Below, one piece after another: positions 55,998 to 64,000 of a stretch of 64,000 nucleotides of DNA (its first letter is position 1; each line of letters begins with the position of its first letter). The position numbers and the translations under genes are program-made. The notes beneath the pieces are model-generated. The model searched no databases. It had not been told where the DNA came from and saw only the letters and a list, made by a program, of their open reading frames with translations. This DNA is from Forficula auricularia (Eukaryota > Arthropoda > Insecta > Dermaptera > Forficulidae). The stretch is from positions 1,000,254-1,064,253 of the forward strand of contig JALMQS010000722.1 of NCBI GenBank assembly GCA_024734495.1. The letters run 5' to 3'.

Positions 55998-56465
55998 AAA
56001 TTCAAATTCGGACTTTTCCATATCAAATTCAGGATTTAAAAAATCAAAATCAGACTTTTTCAAATCAAATTCAGAACTTCTATAAAACCATGTGCATGTT
56101 TTACATATTAAATTATAGCTTTTTACCTGGAAACGTTTTCTGGAAGTACAAAATGACAAGCTTGAAAGGTTTTAGTTGATGAGATGAAAATTTCTATGCA
56201 AATATCTTACAATGCACCAAATTTTAGCTTTTTATCTGAAATCGTTTCCTGAGAGTTAAATTAAATTAAAACTTTTTCTTAACTATAACTTTTTTATATT
56301 TTTTCAACTGTTTTTTAATAAATTCTAAATTTGATTTGAAAAAGTCTGATTTTGATATGGAAAAGTCCGGATTTGATTTTTAAATCCTGAATTTGATATG
56401 GAAAAGTCCGCATTTGATTTTTTAAATTCTGAATTTGATATGGAAAAGTCCGAATTTGAAGTTAA
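55998..56465. repeat. palindrome with ~42-bp tandem units in its arms
   Basis: The right arm has TGATATGGAAAAGTCCG at about 56353, 56394 and 56437, separated by ATTTGATTTTTAAATCCTGA-like sequence. The left arm (55998-56085) holds the complement (CGGACTTTTCCATATCA and variants) about twice. The 240-bp centre is AT-rich with a tandem TTTTACCTGGAAACGTTTTC / TTTTATCTGAAATCGTTTCC pair. Confidence 0.85.
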
Positions 56466-56469
56466 AAAC

Positions 56470-58680
56470 CTATATACATATATATATTATTTAGTTATAA
56501 CTATTTTGGAAAAATCAAGATGGCCACTAAAAATATTCTATTGAACCTCATTCAAGACCAAGAGTCAGATGGAAATAAAGGGTCCCGGAAGCTATTGTAG
56601 AGGACTCTAAGATGAAATCTGGAACTTCCGGAACGAGAGTTAAGACGATAAAAGTGCTGTGAATATCTAAAGAGTAAAATAGAATAGAAACTTTTATTAT
56701 ACAGTTCTAAGACTAGTTTGACTCAACTACGTGACTCATTTTGACTCTAAAACATGCTCTTTTACTTCTATAAAACTCCCATGATCCTATTTCTTTAAGT
56801 ATGTGGAGAAATAATTCTAATCATGTTCTTACTCCCCTAATGTAAGTTATTAAATTATAAAATTCTTAAATTCATATTTTAAGTACGTAAGTAAAAGATG
56901 TCTGATGTACACTGTGGTTTATTTTGATTTTGAATTATACAGGCACATGGCACAATTTGATTTTTTTCAACTTTTGGCATTTGGAAATTACTTAAGATAT
57001 GAAAGTAGTATGGTCGGATTTTTAATTGAAAACTAAATTATCCAATTTTCATTTTAATCATGTGAGTTCTAACCCCAAAAAAACTGTTAAATCAGTCTTT
57101 GCTGCATTTTTCTATTTGAAAGGCATCATATAAACAGTCATGTAACTGTTCAGTAGCATCTGGTACAACATCTAAATCTCTATCCAATCTTTCAAAAATA
57201 TTTCTAATATATGAATTAATTTTTCGGAAGATTATACATACTATTCTCAATTTTGATGAAAATGAGTACTAGCGTTTAAAATTTTATTAAATAAACTTAA
57301 AAAAGAAAAATTAATCAAAATCATTTACGTTTGACATCTTGAACACATAAGAGTTTTTGATTGGAATGATGAAAGACCTCGTGAAAAGGAGGAACAGAAA
57401 TTAATTTTCTAAAATTGCTTGCATTGACCCTATGGCCGCTTATTTTTCAATTGAATCGTAAGTTGATGTTTTCCAATTTTCTGACCGTGTCTGAACAGGG
57501 AGAGTAGCGTTTGAAATATGATTTATTTTTCTTGGATTATTTACGTTGGCAGGGTCAATCCAATAAGGAGAAAGTTGCGATGCTCCTTAATCAAGTGATC
57601 ATCAGTGTCTCTGTTTCCACTCAATCATCAGCCTCCTAATCGCCCCCATTAAAATTTCATCAATCATCTTTTTTCAACCCGAAATGATTATCCGAGTCGT
57701 GTTAAAAATGTCCACCGATTTCAAAGCTATATAATCAGAGCCTTATCTTTTCTTATTAATAAACTTAAATTAAAAATAATGTTCTTAATTTCAAAAACAT
57801 GAATTCTTGTCAGGCTTGAAGAAACCAACTTAATTTAATTACTATAATAACCAAAAATCATTTTAGGCGTTAAACGCGTTGAGCGCCTCTGTTATTAAAA
57901 ACGGAAACTATGATTTGTTAAATGTTAAATAAATTAGGGGTAATCGTTTGATAAATGCTCGTTTGGAAACCCTATGCATCTACATCTACACATACCTGAC
58001 CTTACTTCATTCTAGATGCCCTTGAGAATTTCCTTGGTTTTGAAATGCAATTCTTTTGTAATGGAATTGAATCATAGCTGTTTTTGTTTCCCGGTCAGAT
58101 AATCTTGGTCATTGCAGTAAAATTTCTTAGAAAATCTAGATTCCAATTTCTCTACTTTAGAACTTTAAACAAAAGTATTATTATTTTTCATCTTAATTAA
58201 TTTATCTTTTGTTTTAATTTATAACCTGTTTTTTCATCTGCATAAATGGTAAACAAAAATATAATATTTAGTATTCTACCAAAAAAATAATTTGGGAAAC
58301 AGAAAAAGCCCTATTAACACCATTCTATTTTATATATCTAAATATATATATTATCAAAATTAATTAGATATTTACAGTTCATTCATTTTCATAAAGAACA
58401 ATGAAATCTTCAAATGGTGGGAAAGAATTTTTCTTTTCATGTTTGAATAATCAAACCTACCATTTTATACAAAATGACCAACCATAGTTCCCTTCATGCT
58501 CAATCGTTGTTATTTCTTGGATTAATTTAGGCAACTATTAAAAATTGATGGTTTCAAAACTTAATTAACAATAATACAGTTAAAACTTAAGTTTTTTTGT
58601 CTAATTTCTAGGTGCCTTGGTGAAAATCTTCCATACATTTCATTTAAATCGCATACTTTGGAAGCTTTGTGAGAAATACA
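56470..58680. other. AT-rich spacer
   Basis: No supportable gene or element. Confidence 0.4.
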
Positions 58681-58687
58681 TATGTTG

Positions 58688-58746
58688 CAGTAAAAACCCG
58701 TTTTTTAGTAAGAACGGGTTCTTACTAAATAAAACGCGTTTCACTG
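58688..58746. repeat. very short pogo-like inverted repeat
   Basis: CAGTAAAAACCCGTTTTTTA and AAAACGCGTTTCACTG are inverted with a 59-base total length; the inner part AGAACGGGTTCT is itself palindromic. The ends look like pogo termini, but no TA duplication is present. Confidence 0.5.
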
Positions 58747-58843
58747 AATAACTTTGTGGCAACTAAAATTTACTGATGTTGATTGAGTTTGCTCCAAAAG
58801 TCTAGAATCTTCATTTTTGACCTTCAGCCTCATTTTGGGTGTT

Positions 58844-58940
58844 TATTTTCAAAAAATTTTAAACGAAAATTTCAAAAATTACATCCACAACTTTGATTCA
58901 AAATTTTTTACATTTTCGTTTAAAATTTTTTGAAAATAAA
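58844..58940. repeat. 27-bp perfect hairpin arms
   Basis: TATTTTCAAAAAATTTTAAA continuing CGAAAAT, and its exact inverse after a 43-base loop. Confidence 0.85.
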
Positions 58941-59149
58941 GTAATGGCATCTGTGGCCCCATACATACTAAGAGACTTGCAAATATTCAACACCCCTTGG
59001 CGATTAAATTAGAGAATATCAAATCATCGTTTATACTCATGACTGCCAAATCATATCTGTATTTTATTTCCTTATTACTTAAATTTTGTAATACTCAAAA
59101 AATAGTGTCTTCATTCTAAGCTCTGGCTTTTTTTATATTGATACAAGAA

Positions 59150-59430
59150 GAAGTTGCACCAAAAAGGTACAACCTCCGTAGTCCGCGGTGGATCCTTGAT
59201 GTATCGTGAAAATAAGAAGAGAATTAAGGATTGGGTAGGAATCGAAGGTATCTGTGGATGCGGATCTTGAAAGATTGAAGGTTATAAGTTGCTGGGAAGA
59301 TGGTGGGAGGAAGAGAGTTCCAGTCTCTAGATGTCATAGGGATAAACGCATTGGCGAATGCGTTTGTTCGATTAGTATCCAATTTAAGCGCGTAGAGGTT
59401 TTGGATCTTAAAAAATCGCGTATTTCGAAA
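59150..59430 (-). pseudogene. LINE ORF2 C-terminus and 3' UTR (Jockey/CR1-like)
   Basis: The minus frame to the stop at 59224-59226 reads NAFANAFIPMTSRDWNSLPP, TIFPATYNLQSFK, IRIHRYLRFLPNP, the same motif order as the 23.6-kb copy, open over about 66 codons. The 3' UTR keeps GGTGCAACTTCTT. Strongly 5'-truncated. Confidence 0.8.
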
Positions 59431-59492
59431 ATTCTTATCACAAAATTCTTTTTCTCTAGTCTGCCATAATCACCCCTGCCACCAGCCAATAT

Positions 59493-59660
59493 ATAGAGGT
59501 GCCCATCCCCCCTAGCTTCATGATTCACCCCTCCCATTTTCATGAAAAGTAACCCCCTTCTAAAGAACTAGAAGAAGTTTTTATTAGCTTTTGTTGAAGT
59601 TATTAACTTGACCGCTTTTATTTTTATCATATAATGCTAATTTTGCAACAATTTTCAACC
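59493..59660 (+). mobile_element. hAT MITE fragment (same family as 39320-39575)
   Basis: Starts AGGTGCCCATCCCCC and matches CATTTTCATGAAAA, TTAACTTGACCGCTTTTATT and GCTAATTTTGCAACAATTTT of the complete copy. The 3' end is missing. Confidence 0.65.
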
Positions 59661-59669
59661 CAATTATTT

Positions 59670-60140
59670 TTTAAAAAAACAGTAATTGTTCATGACATAA
59701 AATTTTTTATAATTAGAAAATTTAAATTAGGTATTCATTTAAAATCAAAGCTTGTCTCTTATTCCCCCTCTATTAGGTCATTTCCCTTTTATTGTAACAA
59801 AAAATTCAAACAGATACGTCGCTAAAGAAGTTTCACTTCAAAAAAAAATTATTATCAACCATCCATTTGAAAAATTTCTATTAATTCTCCAATTTCATTA
59901 TGGGTGGTCTTATCCGGAAAAATCTTCTGATCATGAATTACGATTGTCTGTTACTGCTTAGGATTAAGAGAATCAGACAGGTTTTGTTTTTTCTTTATTT
60001 GGATTCAATGAAGGAAGATAAAACGTAGACGAACTCAACGTCGGCGTCGTTCAATGTAAACATAAAGAAAAACTGATATTAATTTTCATGCCGGTTGACT
60101 CTTTTTGAATATTTGTTTAATTTCAGGTGTTGGTATAAGA
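59670..60140. other. AT-rich spacer
   Basis: Nothing recognised. Confidence 0.35.
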
Positions 60141-60149
60141 AGTGAGCAT

Positions 60150-60420
60150 TGGAACGCCTCTACCACTGATATAATGATAAACATTAAGCGATTGTGAAGG
60201 CACGTCCGACGCAGAATAATTGAGGGGCTTTAGAGGACCCTGAGGCGGGAGCAGAGCCTCTGCGTCACGCCGCTACCGGACGGACCTCCGTCGTGCTCGG
60301 ACAAATCACTCAATATGCAAACGAGCCGAAACCATAAAGAATCGGCCAAGATATGTATTCGCGCCAGACAACAGATCTCATCTGGGAATCAAACGTTTAG
60401 ATTGCCGATCCGACAGAATA
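60150..60420. other. GC-rich island, unassigned
   Basis: 60200-60310 is the most GC-rich non-repeat stretch in this part (GGCGGGAGCAGAGCC, ACGCCGCTACCGGACGG). No frame shows a recognisable domain. It may be a retroelement 5' end or an exon. Confidence 0.2.
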
Positions 60421-60775
60421 AGAATTTGCATCTGAAAATCTTTCAATTAATGTTGTTTCAATTTATGTACTTTCACTCTCGTAAAAGAAATAAATTTTGA
60501 AAAAAAAATTGAATAATAATGAAAAAGCTATATAAATAATAACTAATCTAAAAATATAAAAAATTAGGGATACTTTTGACAAAATATATTATTATAATAA
60601 AAAATAATTTCACGAATTTTATTATTATTATTTATAATTTTTATCAATTAATAAATTAAATTATTATAATTTAGAGCTAGTCTAAATTTTTCTAGATTTT
60701 ATAATTAAAACTAATTTCTTAAAAAATTAAAAAGATTGTCCTCTGCTTGAAGCAAATAAACATATACACATATAT

Positions 60776-61035
60776 AGCCTGTTAAAGCCGAAGTGGTGTA
60801 AGTCCATTTTTTGCAAATTCTGAGTTAAGTCCAGAAATATATTATGTGTACGTCAAACTATTTAGGGAAAAGGTAGTATATAATATGTCCTAACTCCCTT
60901 AATAACCTCACAGAGGGTAACAAAAGTAGGTATATGCAGTCAATGGAATTTCTTATAACAAGTATATATATTAAAAGTGTGTTTATTCCAAAATGATATT
61001 AATGTGACTTACAACCACTTGGGCTTTAACAGGCT
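60776..61035. mobile_element. TIR element, AGCCTGTTAAAGCC family
   Basis: AGCCTGTTAAAGCCGAAGTGG and CCACTTGGGCTTTAACAGGCT are inverted. CATATAT flanks both sides (60769-60775, 61036-61042), though in AT-rich context. Non-coding. Confidence 0.75.
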
Positions 61036-61276
61036 CATATATACAGTATGTCTGTGTGTATCGACATGTTCACTATATCGAGGGTAAAAATTTAAAATAC
61101 GATATATCGAAAGTTTTAATTTATTTTTATTTTTTTATAAATATGTACATGTACATACATACATATGTATGTATACATAAAAAATACTGTATTTGTATAG
61201 AGTAATATGAATTTTACATTATTTTTTATTGTACAGTAAATTAAAACTACATAAAGATTAAACATGTACATATTTT

Positions 61277-61617
61277 TATCAAAAAGAGAAACAAAGAGGT
61301 TGTCCTCTGCTGGATGCAAATAAACATACACATATATATATCGAGATGATATATCTGTATATATATATATTATTTATTTGTTTGATACTATAGTTTCGAA
61401 GACTTGGTCTTCATCATCAGTCTTTTTTAATTATAAATGTTGTTTTTTATGGAGTCAATATTTTTTTTATTTTAAATCAATAGACGGACAAAAGTGTCCT
61501 TGTACACAATAATACAATTGAAAATGTTTACAAAATATCGTATGGATATTGAAAATTTGATGTTCCTTCTTCACTGGTGGTCAGCTTAGAACTTCTATCT
61601 ATAGTCTCAAACAAATA

Positions 61618-61654
<37 letters not shown>

Positions 61655-61706
61655 TATATCATCTCGATATATATGTGTGTATGTTTATTTCCATCAAGCA
61701 GATGAC
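61277..61706. mobile_element. foldback element with hammerhead-like core
   Basis: The arms run from AAGAGAAACAAAGAGGTTGTC through TCGAGATGATATATCTG to TTATTTGTTTGA and are mirrored from TCAAACAAATAA back to GACAACCCCTTTGTTTCTCTT. On minus, 61420-61393 reads CTGATGA, T, GAAGAC-CAA-GTCTTC (a perfect 6-bp stem), GAAAC, followed by TATA and GTA, allowing a minimal stem III. No good stem I was found. Confidence 0.75.
61620..61651. repeat. (TA)n microsatellite
   Basis: Uninterrupted TA repeats in the right arm of the foldback; the left arm has a shorter run. Confidence 0.9.
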
Positions 61707-62044
61707 AACCCCTTTGTTTCTCTTTATGAATCAACAACTCTGCTACTCTCGGCAAAACAAACACTTTTCAATTACATATTTTTATACCGAGTGGATTGTT
61801 TTTTACGAATGGGACTAAAATGCATTGTTTTAAATGAAGTAACGAAATTTTTTCAAGGCGCCAGCATTTTCTTACGATTTATATCGGGATATACGATTTA
61901 TCGGGATACTAAGTAGCGGAATTTCACTGTATGTATGTTTATTTGCATCAAGCAGAGGACAACCTCTTTGATTTCTCTTTATGAATCAACAATTCTGCTA
62001 CTCTCGGCAAATCAAAGTCTTTTCAATTAAAACTAATTTCGTAA

Positions 62045-62960
62045 GTCTAAATTACTATATTTTCTTTCTTGGAATACTTGGTATAAACCTTTTTGGAAGT
62101 TAACTTTAATTTAATGACAAATTTGACTCCAAAATGGTATTTTATCAAATAGATAGCTTATAGTGTTATATTTATATACAGTAGATTTCAATCCAGTTTC
62201 AGAAGCAGATAATATATAGTTGTTTATTTTCGAATCAAATGCATTTGTATCATAACGGTTGTTAGCGTTGGATGATTTCAATATGCTAAAAATATATGAA
62301 TAGGCTTCTAGAAGTTCATTACTCAAAAAGCCAAATGGTGTCTCGCAGACCCAGATGCGATTTATGGTTACTGGTTAGTCTCGTCATGGATGGCTGAGCA
62401 TCTTCATCTTTCCCGTAGACAGTTTTTTGAAGGCGAACATTTTGTATTAATTTCAAGGGTGATATATTAAGTTCTTTGACTTGAACCGAAGTCTTCTTGT
62501 CCAAATATAGGCGTCAAGAAAACAATCAGATTATAAATTCGTGTTGTGTTTCTTATTTGAACTTTGCCACTGCCTCTCTGGGAGGGCAATAAAATAAATA
62601 CATGTTCATGAATAAAGAGAGAGAAAGAGATTTAAATAAATCACTTTTTGAACTTAATTAATTTATATAATTTTCATTCAATAATAATTGCTTGTTTATA
62701 ATGAGATATAATAAATAGTTTCTTAACAAACCAATGAATTAGACAATAAAGCACTTGTAAGGAAATGTCATGTTTCTACTATCCTGAGACAACACTTGCA
62801 AAAATTAATTAAATTCATGAAAGTATCGAATATCTTGCAAATAGTTCGTAAATTGAATAATATAAATACATTTAAAAATACCTTACTTAAAAACAATAGT
62901 GATACAGAAGGGCGTAAGAAAATTGTTTTGAGAGTAAGAGCCACCATCCCCCAATTGATT
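62045..62960. other. spacer with unassigned minus-strand frames
   Basis: Minus frames 62319-62504 (SVQVKELNISPLKLIQNVRL, DAQPSMTRLTSNHKSH) and 62111-62326 adjoin with a frame change at 62320. They could be one broken coding region. No family recognised. Confidence 0.2.
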
Positions 62961-62967
62961 AATATTA

Positions 62968-63272
62968 CAGTAGAACCTCGTTTATCCGGACTAACTGGGA
63001 CCAAAGGCAAACCGGATAATCGAAAATTCTTATAATCAGAATATATGGGTAATAAAAACAAAACAAATCCTCAAATAATCGAATTTGAATTTATTACGAT
63101 AAAAAACATGTTTATATCAAAATTATATAGAATTGTTTAAAAAATACATATTATAATTACATTCTTGCTATCAGAGTTAAAAATTATTATCTATGTGAAC
63201 ATTGATTAAAATAAAAATGTCTACAAATCCGATCCGGATAATCCGGAAGTCCGGATAAACGAAGTTTTACTG
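62968..63272. mobile_element. pogo/Tigger-like MITE with TA duplication
   Basis: TA at 62966-62967 and 63273-63274. Ends CAGTAGAACCTCGTTTATCC..GG and CCGGATAAACGAAGTTTTACTG are a ~24-bp inverted repeat, with GGATAATCGA / TCCGGATAATCC just inside. The AT-rich interior has no transposase. Confidence 0.85.
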
Positions 63273-63274
63273 TA

Positions 63275-64000
63275 ATTGAATTTAATTATAAGATTTAATT
63301 GGATGAAATATCGGGAACTTTTACAAGACTCATTACGTTCTTCACAAATTTCATTGTAATTTTTTGTTACCGAACGGTTTAAACCACAAAACTTATTGAA
63401 ACACACTTTTGTGCTAAATTTCAGCTCATTATCTACAACTATTTAAGAAAGAGTCATATTTATATATCGAATACATTTTGTTGAGATTTCATGTATTATA
63501 ATTCTAAAGCTAGAAATCCAAAAATTTATTCAGGTCATCATTTCTTACTAACTTTTTGTCTTCAGAAAGAACTCTCGTTCCTAACTTATTGTGGATATCC
63601 GAAACCAGGACACAGATACACAATAAATGTATTACACGATTATTACATTAATTCTCCAAACATCGAGTGGTAAAATAAAAATAAATAAATAAGTACTTTA
63701 AACTATAAATAATAAAAAATTATTAAATTATTATACTATTACCACATAAAATATAAAATAGTAGATTAAACAAATAAAAACAAAGTATTATAAATTGTGG
63801 TACCTATTTAAAAATCGAAAAAAATGGCTTTCGTGGAAGGAGGCTACAGCCAACATCACTTTCTCCTTTCTGGATATGCGCCTTGTGATGCACATATTCA
63901 TAACTGTTTGCATTAGTCACCAAAACATTATTGCTTATCGCATAATCCAAAACTAGAAACCCCCTCATTTTTTTTTAGTTTAAATAAAAATAATTTTTAT
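63275..64000. other. AT-rich spacer
   Basis: No firm feature. A 30-codon plus frame from the ATG at 63825 (MAFVEGGYSQHHFLLSGYAP) is in a GC-richer patch with an A-rich context before the start, but it is too short to call. Confidence 0.3.

Larger units (their letters stand above)
60731..61975. repeat. nested inverted-repeat cluster, GTTGTCCTCTGC family
   Basis: The outer arms GATTGTCCTCTGCTTGAAGC..AAATAAACATA (60735) and ATGTTTATTTGCATCAAGCA..GAGGACAACC (61930-61965) enclose two inner inverted elements (60776-61035 and 61277-61706). Microsatellite-like ACATACATACATATGTATG (61148-61170) lies between. Confidence 0.65.

Noticed and set aside
62768..63061. 97-codon minus-strand open frame
   Set aside because: It crosses the end of the pogo MITE, and its distinctive part (SGLPLVPVSPDKRGSTV) is just the translated terminal repeat.

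Overview
The window is AT-rich eukaryotic DNA with no prokaryotic-style operons. It is mostly dead or non-autonomous transposable elements and contains one convincing host gene. That gene has spliced exons with consensus donors and acceptors and resembles the arthropod cuticle/secreted DUF4794 type. The element mix (hAT, mariner, pogo, Jockey- and R1-type LINEs, a tRNA-derived SINE, and repeats I associate with arthropod genomes) points to an arthropod. An AT-rich crustacean such as a parasitic copepod would fit, but species cannot be proved from sequence alone.

Host gene. On the minus strand, three exons splice in phase: 24175-24360, 22343-22481 and 16628-16786. They encode the C-terminal ~160 residues of a proline-rich protein with a PGLG-YVSQPP join and two NGKP motifs, followed by an AATAAA at 16584-16589. 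The first exon(s), with the start codon and presumably a signal peptide, were not securely found. The introns are packed with transposable elements.

Layout. 0-6.5 kb: internally deleted mariner, hAT pieces, a LINE tail, a duplicated repeat with nested foldbacks, and an unclassified repeat with a GC-rich head. 7-13 kb: a ~960-bp foldback, a repeat with ACCGACTTC ends, two MITEs and a decayed coding region. 14-16.5 kb: AT-rich, no genes. 16.6-24.4 kb: the host gene; its introns hold an inverted pair of repeat family B, hAT copies, a hAT with perfect 8-bp target duplication containing a SINE with 13-bp duplication, and a LINE tail. 24.4-34 kb: repeat B copies and a run of large inverted-repeat elements, including a palindrome built of ~118-bp tandem units. 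34-42 kb: tRNA-like element, pogo, hATs, two LINE fragments. 42-53 kb: sparse, with a few foldbacks and hATs. 53-55 kb: a complete composite hAT. 55-64 kb: more palindromes, LINE and hAT pieces, nested inverted repeats and a pogo MITE.

Most unusual signal. Several unrelated-looking foldback elements (about 5.0, 30.2, 32.0, 33.5, 51.9 and 61.3 kb, possibly also 28.3 kb) carry the same short architecture: CTGATGA or a near variant, one extra base, a small hairpin, then GAAA(C). This is the core layout of a hammerhead ribozyme and is also known from Penelope-like retroelement ends. The 33.6-kb copy can be drawn with all three stems and a UA cleavage step. These may be a family of inverted-repeat elements related to Penelope or retrozyme elements. 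That is an inference; activity is not shown.
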